DNA of 64,000 nt from Verrucomicrobiota bacterium (GTDB lineage Bacteria; Chlamydiota; Chlamydiia; Chlamydiales; Rhabdochlamydiaceae): contig JAFEGW010000006.1 in assembly GCA_018239715.1 (NCBI GenBank), positions 1 to 64,000 of the forward strand, written 5' to 3'. A program made the translations under genes and the position numbers. Each line of letters opens with the position of its first letter. Positions within the stretch are counted from its first letter, which is position 1. Under the pieces are notes generated by a model. It was not told the DNA's origin. It did not search any database and was given only the letters and a program-made list of their open reading frames with translations. Shown here piece by piece: positions 25,853 through 34,711 of this stretch.

Positions 25853-26782
25853 ATGTTTCTGATTGGCGATATTGGCGGGACTAAAGTCCATCTGGCTTAC
25901 TTCGATCAAGACCGTTTGGTCAAAGAAGAAAAATTTCCAAGTCGGCACGCCTCCAGCTTAGATGAAATTTTAGAAAAATTTATCGATGCACCTATTGAAA
26001 AAAGCTGTTTGGCGATAGCAGGCCCTATCCGCGGCAGGAAGGTCCGCCTGACTAATCTCAGTTGGGAAATCGATGCCGATCAATTAGAGAAGCAGCACTC
26101 AATTTCTAAAGTAGATTTGATCAATGATGTGGAAGCTTCGGGATGGGGAATTCGAAGTTTAAAACCTCAAGATCTTTTGACTTTGAACAGCGGCAGCTTG
26201 CAGCCAGGTAATCGGGCGGTGATTGCCGCTGGGACAGGGATGGGCATTTCAGGTCTGTACTGGGATGGAAAGCAGCATTTACCTTTTGCCTCTGAAGGAG
26301 GCCATATCGATTTTGCTCCGCGCGATGCGGTGGATAAACAATTATGGGATTATCTTCATAAGAAATACGGACATGTTTCTCTGGAACGGGTTGTTTCAGG
26401 CCCCGGCTTGGAACACCTCTATTGGTTTTTAATAGAAAAAGGAAAATCTAAATCCCTTCTGGAGGGAGAAGAAATCCCCAAACTCGTGGTGGAGCGAGGA
26501 CTTGCAGGAGATAGTCTTTGCCAAGAAGCGCTGCGGTGGTTTGCGGCTCTTTACGGAGCGGCGGCAGGCAATATTGCGCTCCAATTTTTATCGCACGGCG
26601 GTGTTTATCTGGCGGGTGGCATTGCTCCCAAAATGGCCAAGATTTTACAGCAGGGGCAGTTCCTGCAAGCCTTTGTCGACAAAGGACGGATGCAAGAGGT
26701 TCTCCAGCAAATCCCTGTCCATGTCGTTCTCAATGAAAGCCTTCCGCTGCTAGGGGCTTTAGAATATTGTCAAAGAAATTAA
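25853..26782 (+). CDS. glk: Glucokinase (Glk family)
   Basis: 309 residues. Phosphate-1 motif GDIGGTK at the N-terminus, a second ATP motif AAGTGMGIS (~122), and the sugar-binding EGGHIDFAP (~147) with Glu and His as in bacterial Glk. It phosphorylates glucose to glucose-6-phosphate. ATG 25853 was chosen because the family starts a few residues before GDIGGTK and AAGAAGT precedes it; 25826 is an alternative. Chlamydiaceae import glucose-6-phosphate instead and lack this enzyme, so this is a marker of the environmental lineages. Confidence 0.92.
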   Translation: MFLIGDIGGTKVHLAYFDQDRLVKEEKFPSRHASSLDEILEKFIDAPIEKSCLAIAGPIRGRKVRLTNLSWEIDADQLEKQHSISKVDLINDVEASGWGIRSLKPQDLLTLNSGSLQPGNRAVIAAGTGMGISGLYWDGKQHLPFASEGGHIDFAPRDAVDKQLWDYLHKKYGHVSLERVVSGPGLEHLYWFLIEKGKSKSLLEGEEIPKLVVERGLAGDSLCQEALRWFAALYGAAAGNIALQFLSHGGVYLAGGIAPKMAKILQQGQFLQAFVDKGRMQEVLQQIPVHVVLNESLPLLGALEYCQRN

Positions 26783-26841
26783 ATTTTTCCTTACCAAAAT
26801 AATCGCAAGTCCTTTATCTCTGTTAAAAAATAGGAGTACTT

Positions 26842-27948
26842 ATGAAAATTAAACCGCTGCTTTTATGTTCGTTTTTGCTTTTTTTAAATTCAGCCTCGGC
26901 GGATGAAATTGTTGTGCCCGAAAATGTGGCTTCAACAACATCTTCACAGCCTGCTATGCAATCTCAGCCACAGCCCACATCCGACCAGGTTTCCTCCTCG
27001 ACAATGCGAAGAAAAAATATCCGAAAGTCGCCTTACATGTTCACGGTGATGGGTGAATATTTGTATTTACAAGCCAAAGAAGAGGGATTGGAATATGCGC
27101 TGCCTGATTCAACAGGGAATACAGGGCCCATTCTAAGTCAAGGTGTTGTGGGAAGAGTTCATCGGATAGAACCGAAATTCCATTCAGGATATCGAGTAGG
27201 CGTAGGTTATTTGTTGCCCCATCGCAAAGGACTTTTCTCTGCCCAATGGATGCATTTTGGAGGAAGCCATGATGATCATGCAAAAGAGCTTGTAGGCGAA
27301 GGTATCTGGCCTTTCTGGCTGAATCAATTTAACGCGCCTTCCGCAAAGACAGCTCATGCCCGTTGGCATCTAGATATGGATGTCTTTGATCTGCAAATTG
27401 GAACCCCTTTTAGAGTCAAAAACTTTCTCACCCTGCAGCCTTTTGCGGGATTTCGAGCAGCATGGATCGATCAAGATTTGGATATTCGTTATGGCAATAT
27501 CATGTTTATTGAGAGTGGGACAACGACGCCTTTTATTAAAAGCGATAACGATTTACATTTCCATGGATATGGCATCTGCGGCGGTCTATTGACCAAATGG
27601 AAAATTTGGAAAGGATTTTCTTTCTTTGCCAACGGATCCGCCTCGCTGCTCTGGAGCCGTTTTAAAACCTCACAGAAAGAAACAATCTTCGATGGATCAA
27701 TCCGAAGCAATATCAGCGATCGTCTTTTCACGACAACCCCTGTTTTTGAGTTTATGGCAGGGCTTGCGTGGGAATATGAATGGAAGAGCGTGGGCTTGGA
27801 ACTTCATTTCGGATGGGAAGAGCAAATATGGCTCCATCAAAATATGCTAAACCGTTACATCGATTCTTTTACACATGGCGCTACGATGACAGCGAATGGG
27901 AACTTGAGCCTTGCCGGTTATAATGCCCGCGCGAGCTTACGGTTCTAA
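26842..27948 (+). CDS. Major outer-membrane porin-like protein (Lpg1974 / Legionella MOMP type)
   Basis: 368 residues. A cleavable signal peptide (~1-20, ending SASA) and a Gln/Pro/Ser-rich spacer (~25-55) are followed by a beta-barrel with alternating aromatic strands, ending in the outer-membrane C-terminal Phe (ARASLRF). The family forms surface porins in several environmental chlamydiae. AGGAG sits before ATG 26842. It overlaps the convergent M15 peptidase gene by 4 bp. Family assignment is by overall pattern and less certain than the barrel itself. Confidence 0.75.
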   Translation: MKIKPLLLCSFLLFLNSASADEIVVPENVASTTSSQPAMQSQPQPTSDQVSSSTMRRKNIRKSPYMFTVMGEYLYLQAKEEGLEYALPDSTGNTGPILSQGVVGRVHRIEPKFHSGYRVGVGYLLPHRKGLFSAQWMHFGGSHDDHAKELVGEGIWPFWLNQFNAPSAKTAHARWHLDMDVFDLQIGTPFRVKNFLTLQPFAGFRAAWIDQDLDIRYGNIMFIESGTTTPFIKSDNDLHFHGYGICGGLLTKWKIWKGFSFFANGSASLLWSRFKTSQKETIFDGSIRSNISDRLFTTTPVFEFMAGLAWEYEWKSVGLELHFGWEEQIWLHQNMLNRYIDSFTHGATMTANGNLSLAGYNARASLRF

Positions 27949-28511
27949 ATTTCTTTTTCGAAGTGTTGGTAGTCTTGCCGGTCGGGCCAAGAGCCTCCCC
28001 AGGTCCAGCCTCGTTTGCAAAAGGCTTGATGGCAAGGGTCTCCGGGTAGGATCATTCCCTTGTGGGGGATGGAACGATCGGCATAGGGGGCGCCGCTTTT
28101 CGGTAAAATCAGCTCTTTTTTGACATAAGGGTTGTAAAGCGGATTGACATCGATGGCCAGACCATAGCTATGCTTAGAAAGGGTGGATTTTGCAACGGCA
28201 AGCCGGTAGCAAAAAGCTGAGGAATTATTATCCTCCATCGAAGCATTGTCATCAGCCTTATACTCTTCCATGAGTTTCATTTTTTCGATGGGAAACCGCG
28301 CTTCAAAGAGCTCCTGAAAAATTTCCTCCACTTCATCAGCAATCTTCCCATGAACAACGAGTTCTCCAAGATGATGCTGATCATCAAATCCATAAAAAGG
28401 AACTTGCACATAGCGCAAATCAAAAATATCGATGGGGGGTGACGGATCGACCCTATGGACGAAGGATAGAATACGACGAGAAAGTTCGGGTGTTAGCTGC
28501 TGGGGTGCCAT
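27945..28511 (-). CDS. M15-family D,D-/L,D-peptidase (VanY-like)
   Basis: 188 residues. Zinc ligands of the M15 family: H114-x6-D121 in SKHSYGLAIDVNP, and the C-terminal H183 in the DYQHF block after WGGSW. The family cleaves peptidoglycan stem peptides. No signal peptide is seen. Its start overlaps the 3' end of the NlpC/P60 gene by 19 bp, so both are made from one message and probably act together in peptidoglycan turnover or recycling. Confidence 0.85.
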   Translation of the reverse strand: MAPQQLTPELSRRILSFVHRVDPSPPIDIFDLRYVQVPFYGFDDQHHLGELVVHGKIADEVEEIFQELFEARFPIEKMKLMEEYKADDNASMEDNNSSAFCYRLAVAKSTLSKHSYGLAIDVNPLYNPYVKKELILPKSGAPYADRSIPHKGMILPGDPCHQAFCKRGWTWGGSWPDRQDYQHFEKEI

Positions 28512-29257
28512 CGACGGAAATAGAGTTGTTTATTTTGTTCTTTTAACATGGCGATCACTTCCGCATACCTTGTTTCAAAGTCCGAGACCACGACGCCCTG
28601 ATGGATGCGGCTTTCGATGAGAGTTGTCGGCGATCGCACGAGGATCACATGGCCTTTCCAAACGAGAAGGTCCAAAGGTTTGAGCTCGGCTTGGATTTGC
28701 CCGAGAGAAAGATGGTGAAGGGAAAGTTCTTTGCCAAAATGGATAAGCTCGGAGGTATTGCGTGGGGTGATTCCCTGAGTTGCTTGATACAGAAGGCCGG
28801 AGCAGTCCAGGCCGCGGCATAGGGCATCGTCTTGATCTTCTTCGTTAGCCTGTTGGAGATGAGGATAAAGCTCGAGTATTTCCGAGATGCCCACGTCCCA
28901 ATTTCCTCCCCAGAAATAACGAAGCCCGACGCGATGTTCCATCCACTGGAGGATCTCCTGGACGGAAGGAAGTTGCTTTATTCTCTCTTGAAGATCTTCA
29001 GGGGCTTTTTGTAAAAATCTTCGATCGACATAGAGAGGTTTTGAAGAAGGATACTCTGCGGTTTCAACCTGCAGGACGATGTCGTTAACGGGGCGCACAG
29101 ATTTAAACCTAGTTCCCGGAAAGGCAATGGTCTCTATCTCCGTGAGTCTTCCTTGAGCATCTTTTTTCAGAGGTAATTGGTTAAAAGGAATTTCAGCCGT
29201 ATTGAAAATAGGCGTAGGAATTTTAGCAATCCAAATTTCATTCATAGACATGATCAT
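28493..29257 (-). CDS. NlpC/P60-family cell-wall peptidase
   Basis: 254 residues. An N-terminal SH3-like beta region (~5-80) precedes the NlpC/P60 domain, with RYFWGGN (~113), the catalytic Cys in GLDCSG (C152) and His in KGHVILV (H203). NlpC/P60 enzymes cut the D-Glu/mDAP bond of peptidoglycan; a chlamydial member is known to take part in peptidoglycan degradation and division. No signal peptide is seen, which fits a cytoplasmic recycling role. Three Met codons lie in the first five positions (29257, 29251, 29245) and no ribosome site distinguishes them. Confidence 0.88.
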   Translation of the reverse strand: MIMSMNEIWIAKIPTPIFNTAEIPFNQLPLKKDAQGRLTEIETIAFPGTRFKSVRPVNDIVLQVETAEYPSSKPLYVDRRFLQKAPEDLQERIKQLPSVQEILQWMEHRVGLRYFWGGNWDVGISEILELYPHLQQANEEDQDDALCRGLDCSGLLYQATQGITPRNTSELIHFGKELSLHHLSLGQIQAELKPLDLLVWKGHVILVRSPTTLIESRIHQGVVVSDFETRYAEVIAMLKEQNKQLYFRRWHPSS

Positions 29258-29343
29258 AGTGGACGTGAACTTTATTGATAAGGGGTGCGGGTGATTGACA
29301 TTTAGCTCTTTTCTTCTTAAAGTTTGGCAAAGAGGATAATCTT

Positions 29344-30903
29344 GTGAAGTTATTTAATAAATTTTTTCAGCTGCTAGCGTTTCTTATTTTATTGGCCGGC
29401 TGCAGTGCAAAACAAGAAAATGTCGTGAGAATTAACTTAGGGGCTGAGCCGCAAGCTCTGGATCCACGTAAAGCCCGCGATTTGCAATCCATGACTTTAG
29501 CTAAAATGTTCTTCGAGGGATTGACGCGGCTAAATAAAGAAGAAAAGGCTGAGCTGGCCCTCGCTGAAAAAGTCGACATTTCTGAAGATAAAAAAACCTA
29601 CACCTTTTACTTGAGATCAGCATCTTGGAGTAGTGGAGAGCCAGTGACAGCCCAAGACTTTGTTGATGCATGGACTCAAGTCTTAGACCCTCGTTTTCCT
29701 GCCGATCAGGCTTTTCAACTCTATGTCATTAAAAATGCTAAAGCCGCTAAAGAAGGAAAAGTTACCGCCGACCAGATCGGCGTTAAGGCTTTGGATACTA
29801 TGACGCTGCAATTGGAATTACAATATCCAATCCCCTATTTTTTGGAGCTGACAGCGCTGCCGATTTACTTTCCTGTTTCGCAAAAAATCGATCAAGCAGG
29901 CAGTAAGACAGTTGTAGGCAATGGCCCTTTTATCTTGAAAGAATGGAGACATAATGATCTGCTGCGCGTCGTTAAAAATCCTGCCTATTGGGATGCTTCC
30001 CATGTGAAATTGAAAGAAATTCATTTGCTCATGGTCGCTGAAGATACAGAATTGAAGATGTTTGAAAAAGGAGAACTGGATTGGGCAGGATCTCCGATAT
30101 CGGTCCTTCCGGTGGGATCGTTGGCCTCGCTTAAAAAAGGGGGAAATCTCCAAGTAAAGCCGTTTCTAGCGACTTACTTTTTCAGGACGAATGTGGAGTC
30201 GGCGCCTTTTGACCATCCTTTAATGCGGAAGGCTTTTGCCGAAGCGATCCAACGATCAGAGATTATCGAGCATGTCACACAGGGAGGCCAGCTTCCTGCA
30301 ACAGGGCTGCTCCCTCCTTCTTTAACGATGCAAGAAGGACCTTATTTTGCGGATGGGGATATAGAAAAAGCCAGGCTGGATTTCGAGCAAGCTTTGCAGG
30401 CCATGAACCTGACCCGGCAGCAGGTTCCTCCAATTTCTTTAATGTACGTAACGGGAGAAAGAAATCATTTGATCGCTCAGGCGGTTCAGGAGCAATGGCG
30501 TCATGTTCTGGGTGTAAAGGTTGAGCTCCAAGCTGTGGAGCGGAAGGTGTTTTTCGATCGAGTATCGAAGAAAAACTTTCAACTGGCTGCAGGAAACTGG
30601 ACGGCCGATTTCAAAGATGGGATGAATTTTCTCGAAGTTTTTAAATTCAAAGCCGGCGGATCGAATAATACGGCTTGGGAAAATCCACGCTATCAGGAAC
30701 TTCTCGATCAGGCTTTGGAAGAGGGTCAATCCAGCGAGCGGCAAAAAATTTTCCGCGAGTGCGAATCAATTTTGATGAAAGAGATGCCCATCATTCCTCT
30801 TTTTCATTACACTATGCTCTATGTGGCGAATCCAAAAGTTAAGGACGTGGTTCTTTCCAGCTTAGGAAGTATTGACTTCAAATGGGCGTATGTAGATCAA
30901 TAA
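29344..30903 (+). CDS. oppA: Oligopeptide ABC transporter substrate-binding lipoprotein
   Basis: 519 residues. Signal peptide with lipobox LLAGC (C20), then a family-5 solute-binding fold with signatures EPQALDP, LRSASWSSGEPVTAQDFVDAW and NPAYWD. It captures peptides in the periplasm for the Opp importer, whose other subunits are not in the window. GTG 29344 is preceded by AGAGGAT. The next gene follows after 4 bp. Confidence 0.93.
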   Translation: MKLFNKFFQLLAFLILLAGCSAKQENVVRINLGAEPQALDPRKARDLQSMTLAKMFFEGLTRLNKEEKAELALAEKVDISEDKKTYTFYLRSASWSSGEPVTAQDFVDAWTQVLDPRFPADQAFQLYVIKNAKAAKEGKVTADQIGVKALDTMTLQLELQYPIPYFLELTALPIYFPVSQKIDQAGSKTVVGNGPFILKEWRHNDLLRVVKNPAYWDASHVKLKEIHLLMVAEDTELKMFEKGELDWAGSPISVLPVGSLASLKKGGNLQVKPFLATYFFRTNVESAPFDHPLMRKAFAEAIQRSEIIEHVTQGGQLPATGLLPPSLTMQEGPYFADGDIEKARLDFEQALQAMNLTRQQVPPISLMYVTGERNHLIAQAVQEQWRHVLGVKVELQAVERKVFFDRVSKKNFQLAAGNWTADFKDGMNFLEVFKFKAGGSNNTAWENPRYQELLDQALEEGQSSERQKIFRECESILMKEMPIIPLFHYTMLYVANPKVKDVVLSSLGSIDFKWAYVDQ

Positions 30904-30907
30904 GGCT

Positions 30908-31405
30908 ATGAGAATATTCACAAAGCTGGGATTGTTTTTAGGGTTTGTTTCGACAGCCTTTGCGGGAAGTGTCGTTCTTGTCAATGATACGCATTCTAAA
31001 TTAACAGCGGTCATCCGGGCTGCAGATGGAAGCGATATCGGCAAGCTGGATATCAACCCTCAGCAAACGATGACGTGGACCAATTATTTTGGCGGCACGG
31101 GCAATATTCAATATTACGATGTTTCACAGACGCCTTACACGGTCTTATGGTTTTGCAATACCGATGAGTCTTCCTCAGAGCCGTTTTCGGTGTGCACAGG
31201 TGTTTCTTCGGGATCCACTATCACGGCTTATAGCTGTGATGGGACTAAAACTTGCCCGCTCCCAAGCAAGAAGCAGAAAGGCGCTCAGCCGGGCAGTTAT
31301 GGAGCTCCCAATCCTGGCCCTACTCCTCCTGCCCCCACTCCCCAGCAGCAAATCCAGCAGCAGACGGAGCAAGAAGCAGGGCCTCCTGAAGGAATGCTGC
31401 AGTAA
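30908..31405 (+). CDS. Exported Cys-containing protein with Pro/Gln-rich tail
   Basis: 165 residues. A signal peptide (~1-19, ending AFA) leads into a beta-rich domain (~20-118) with four Cys (CNT, SVCTG, YSCDG, KTCPL), likely two disulfides, and then a low-complexity tail (~120-165) rich in Pro, Gln and Gly. Probably periplasmic or outer-membrane attached; function unknown. It lies 4 bp after oppA and is likely its operon partner. Confidence 0.75.
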   Translation: MRIFTKLGLFLGFVSTAFAGSVVLVNDTHSKLTAVIRAADGSDIGKLDINPQQTMTWTNYFGGTGNIQYYDVSQTPYTVLWFCNTDESSSEPFSVCTGVSSGSTITAYSCDGTKTCPLPSKKQKGAQPGSYGAPNPGPTPPAPTPQQQIQQQTEQEAGPPEGMLQ

Positions 31406-31406
31406 T

Positions 31407-32678
31407 TTAAAGTTCTTTTTGAGGGAGACCTTTTTCGTAGATTACTTTTTTGATGAATCTGCCTTCGTGGTCAAAAAGCGTCGCAGTTCCGTGGCCGTTT
31501 TCAATTTTTGAAACGGGTTTTTTGTCCCATTTTTTGAAATAAGAGCCTTTGATCAGCTGGTCATTTTCATAATCTTCCATGAGCATGAGCTCGCCGTCTT
31601 TGAACCAAGCAAAAGAAGTCCCGTGCTTTTTATTGCCCTGTAACTCTCGCTGGCTTTCTAAAACACCGTTTTCATACCAGGTTTTTGCAGTTCCTTTTAA
31701 CTCATCTTCATTCCATTGAAGGTAAAGCTTAGGCAGCGGTTTTTTTTCATCGGAAGGGTAATATTCCCATTCTTCTCCCTGTTTCATGTCGTTTTTGATG
31801 TGGTAGAGGGAAAAAAGCTGACCTTGGGGGTTAAAAGTTTTCACTTCCCCGTCGATTACGCCTTGATGATATTCGAGGAGGGATGCAAGAGCAGTTTCTT
31901 CAAAAACTGCTTGAATTCCTTCGCCATTTTCAATTTGAGCGATTTTTTCACCCTCCGGATTAAAATATTCAGCCTTTAACAGGCGCCCCTTTTGATATTC
32001 TTCGTTAGATTTGATGTGGGCCGGGTCCCAAAAAGCGACAGCAACGCCATTTCTTTCCCCGTCGGTATAAGCGGCCTTTTCAAGGCAATTGCCCGCTGCA
32101 TCGAAGGATTGCACGATGCCGTGAATTTTTCCTTTATAGTAGGGAATCTCTTGAGATAAGGTTCCATCGGGATGGAAATATTGAGAAGTGCCTTCTAATA
32201 GGCCTTTATCGTAAAAGATTTTAGCCGTGAGATGACCTTGTTCATCGTAAACGAGGCTCCATCCTTCAAAAAACCATGTCAGCTGCGCGACTTCGCTGAC
32301 GTCGGGAGTTCCTTCGATGACGAACCCTTCGATTTTAAGCTGGCCGCTCGGATACCATTCTTGGTATTTTCCATGAGCGCGGCCATTTTCGATTTCAAGA
32401 TACTGCCACGGCTGGCCATTCGTATGGTAGGTAGTGACCTTTGAGCCGGTTTTACCTTGACTGGCTTTTCCGTAGACGCGAACAACCTTTCGATAAGGCT
32501 GGGAGGTCAAGAAGTCGGTTTTTTCAAATTTGCCCAGCCTTTCTTTAGCGCTGATGGTTTCGGAAAATCCGTTTCGATCTGTGAGTTGGATAGTGGCGAG
32601 ATCGTTGCTAGGTTGAGCTGATTTCGCGGCGCAACCCATTAAGATGAGAGCAAGAGAGAAGGCAATTATTTTTTTCAT
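31407..32678 (-). CDS. MORN-variant (YwqK-like) repeat lipoprotein
   Basis: 423 residues. Signal peptide with lipobox LMGC (C16), then about 12 degenerate MORN-variant repeats (e.g. YHTNGQPWQYLEIENGRAHG, YPSGQLKIEGF, YENGVLESQRELQGNKKHG), the pattern found in YwqK-like proteins. Expected location is a periplasmic or outer-membrane lipid anchor; the binding partner is unknown. The ATG at 32678 lies inside one arm of the large palindrome at 32676-32842 and has no good ribosome site. The gene ends 2 bp from the convergent exported-protein gene. Confidence 0.8.
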   Translation of the reverse strand: MKKIIAFSLALILMGCAAKSAQPSNDLATIQLTDRNGFSETISAKERLGKFEKTDFLTSQPYRKVVRVYGKASQGKTGSKVTTYHTNGQPWQYLEIENGRAHGKYQEWYPSGQLKIEGFVIEGTPDVSEVAQLTWFFEGWSLVYDEQGHLTAKIFYDKGLLEGTSQYFHPDGTLSQEIPYYKGKIHGIVQSFDAAGNCLEKAAYTDGERNGVAVAFWDPAHIKSNEEYQKGRLLKAEYFNPEGEKIAQIENGEGIQAVFEETALASLLEYHQGVIDGEVKTFNPQGQLFSLYHIKNDMKQGEEWEYYPSDEKKPLPKLYLQWNEDELKGTAKTWYENGVLESQRELQGNKKHGTSFAWFKDGELMLMEDYENDQLIKGSYFKKWDKKPVSKIENGHGTATLFDHEGRFIKKVIYEKGLPQKEL

Positions 32679-32842
32679 GAGGCTATCCCACTATTTGAAA
32701 AATTTGATTTTTGCAGGATTTTTTTGCAAATTTGAAAATAGCTTTGAGAGGCATACTTGAATAAGTAGGCCAAGAAGCTATTTTCAAAGGTGCGAAAAAA
32801 GACTCGAAAAGCATGTTTTGCAAATAAGGGGATAGCCTCATG
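32676..32842. repeat. 167-bp imperfect palindrome (giant hairpin or MITE-like element)
   Basis: The 69-nt left arm (32676-32744) and 68-nt right arm (32775-32842) are inverted copies of each other, roughly three quarters identical. The outer 14 bp (CATGAGGCTATCCC and its complement) and the inner 14 bp (TTTGAAAATAGCTT and its complement) are perfect. The 30-nt apex contains a further TACTT/AAGTA stem. The element spans the whole gap between two minus-strand genes; its ends supply the stop codon of the upstream gene and the start codon of the downstream gene. No transposase is nearby. Confidence 0.85.
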
Positions 32843-33470
32843 GGGATCTCTTAATGACTTCTGCTTGTACGGTATAAACGGTTTCGTCGGCTTTTTCTTT
32901 TAATTTCTTAAGCTCAATATCTTTAATCAATAAAAGAGGTCGATCTTTGGACTCTGGGTCTTCTAATGCTGCGAGAAATTGGGTCAGATCCGATTCGTTC
33001 ATTTGGACGGCATTTTGCATGCGGATTTCAGCTTCATGAAAAAAAGGACCTTGCCGCTGAACGGTTTGACTAAAGCGTATCTTGTTCTTATCGCCTTGTA
33101 AAAAGGACAGTCTGTCATGCAGCGCGCGATGATCAGGGTATTGCCAGGCTAAGGCCTGCACACGGCGCAGCTCAGGGGCAAGCAATGTAAGAGATTCGAC
33201 GGCCTCTGAAAGGTATTGAGGATTGCTTTTTTGTACGCGCGTCCAGAGGAGCTGCTGTGCTGTTTTGAGTCTCTCGGCCGAAATAGCTTTTTGTTCGAGA
33301 AGCTCAATTCTTTCTGTCCAGGCTTTCAGTTTATCATTTTTGATTTCTAACAGCACGAGGGCCAGGCAAAGAGGGATCAGGGAAAGAGGAAGGAGAAACA
33401 GCGGGCTGATCCTCTTTAAACTTTGCGCAAGGCGAAGGAGATTTTGTAAGATTCTTGTTGTGCGGTCCAT
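32838..33470 (-). CDS. GspM-like inner-membrane protein of a type II secretion assembly platform
   Basis: 210 residues: a short cytoplasmic N-terminus, one membrane helix (~21-43, ISPLFLLPLSLIPLCLALVL), a coiled-coil segment (~45-75) and a small C-terminal periplasmic domain (~125-205). This is the layout of GspM/PilO-type proteins. It overlaps the GspL-like gene by 55 bp, which argues for stoichiometric co-synthesis. The assignment rests on topology and pairing rather than clear sequence motifs. Its stop codon lies in the outer arm of the palindrome. Confidence 0.55.
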   Translation of the reverse strand: MDRTTRILQNLLRLAQSLKRISPLFLLPLSLIPLCLALVLLEIKNDKLKAWTERIELLEQKAISAERLKTAQQLLWTRVQKSNPQYLSEAVESLTLLAPELRRVQALAWQYPDHRALHDRLSFLQGDKNKIRFSQTVQRQGPFFHEAEIRMQNAVQMNESDLTQFLAALEDPESKDRPLLLIKDIELKKLKEKADETVYTVQAEVIKRSP

Positions 33471-34666
33471 GCAATTTTTTGTTTTTTATCTATAAGGGTG
33501 GGAACTTTTTCTAGCATTTCTTGGAAACGGTGGGCAGCAGCTGGATGGGGAGCTTTAAATTCCAACTCAATTTTTACTCCGTAGGGCTCCAATTTCCCGC
33601 CCGCCTTCGGATATTGTACCAAGCTATAGTGGAATTGAACAATCTCGACGGAGGGCTCCTGAAGATTTCCAAGCCAAGCGAGAACATCTCTCACGGAAGG
33701 GACATCAGCAAGCAAAGGAAACCCTTGTCCGTCCTGGGTAAGTTTTTTTTGCCATGCATCGAGCCGCTGGTCTATAGGAAGGTCCATAGGTAGGTCAGGA
33801 GCAGAAAAATGGGCGGCGATTCGACTTTGCAAAGCTTGTTCCTTGCGGTGGAGAACCCAACTTCCTGCCGCAGCAACAAGAAGGGTAAGGCTTAGGGCAA
33901 CTGCTGCAGATCCCCGCATCACTAGCCGATTTTTTTTGATTGCTTGGGGAGACTTAAAATCTTTTTGCCGGAATTGACAAGGGGTTGGATGCAGACCATC
34001 CAGAGCTAGACCTATCGGGATAGCGAAGGCCCGCAATTTTTCATAAGGAAAATCTTGCAAAGAAGGCCCCTCCGACGGGAACATAAAATAATGCCCGAAT
34101 TTATTTTTCAGAAAAGCGTCCAGCCGGCTGGTATCTTCCAAAACTTGAGAGAAAACGATCTTTTCGCCTTCCAAAGCGACGGCAGTATTTTGATGAATGC
34201 CGCCGATCAAAAGATGAGCAGGGAACATCACTCGAGCCCATCTTGCAAGTGCGATAGGGACACATGAAATTTGATGGGGCTCAATCCCTTTTTCTTGCAG
34301 GATTGTAAGATGTTTTTTTAAAGCCAGGCGCGTAGTGGCAAAAGCAATGACATCGGTTTTTTCTTTAGAAGGATAAAAAAAAGGGTGAACGAGAGTTTCT
34401 TCCATAGAGAAAGGAAAAAGGCTTTCCAATTGAAATGGAAGAGCTTTAAGAACCGCTTTTTGCTTTGTCAGTTTGAGCGTAGCCTCTCGGCGGATAACAT
34501 CTTCAGGATCAAGAGCGGTGACAATGTGCAAATTTTTTTCTTGAAGAAGTGCGGGCGGAAGTTCTGCGTATTCTTCCAGTTTTTCCAGAGTCAAATTGTT
34601 TTTGACTTTCGAGACGATAGCAATTTTTATACTTTTCCCTTCCAGGGATATTCCAAGACAACGCAT
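33416..34666 (-). CDS. GspL/PilM-like actin-fold protein with periplasmic domain
   Basis: About 416 residues. The N-terminal region (CLGISLEGKSIKIAIV) resembles the first phosphate strand-turn-strand of actin-like PilM/GspL. A membrane helix lies at ~255-272 (AVALSLTLLVAAAGSWVL), and a periplasmic ferredoxin-like domain at ~330-416. GspL links the secretion ATPase to the inner-membrane platform of type II secretion. I prefer Met 34666 because the longer start at 34729 would overlap the divergent YggT gene; neither has a clear ribosome site. Paired with the GspM-like gene downstream. Confidence 0.6.
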   Translation of the reverse strand: MRCLGISLEGKSIKIAIVSKVKNNLTLEKLEEYAELPPALLQEKNLHIVTALDPEDVIRREATLKLTKQKAVLKALPFQLESLFPFSMEETLVHPFFYPSKEKTDVIAFATTRLALKKHLTILQEKGIEPHQISCVPIALARWARVMFPAHLLIGGIHQNTAVALEGEKIVFSQVLEDTSRLDAFLKNKFGHYFMFPSEGPSLQDFPYEKLRAFAIPIGLALDGLHPTPCQFRQKDFKSPQAIKKNRLVMRGSAAVALSLTLLVAAAGSWVLHRKEQALQSRIAAHFSAPDLPMDLPIDQRLDAWQKKLTQDGQGFPLLADVPSVRDVLAWLGNLQEPSVEIVQFHYSLVQYPKAGGKLEPYGVKIELEFKAPHPAAAHRFQEMLEKVPTLIDKKQKIAWTAQQESYKISFALRKV

Positions 34667-34711
34667 AGGTTGGGATTTTATCTGAGAAATGGTATTATCG
34701 CTACTACCTAT

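Noticed and set aside
32676-32842. Rho-independent terminator
   Set aside because: Arms far too long and imperfect, with a 30-nt apex and no T-run; better described as a large palindrome.
34385-34711. N-terminal extension of the YggT gene
   Set aside because: Open frame only because it is antisense to the GspL-like gene; homology to YggT begins at 34712.
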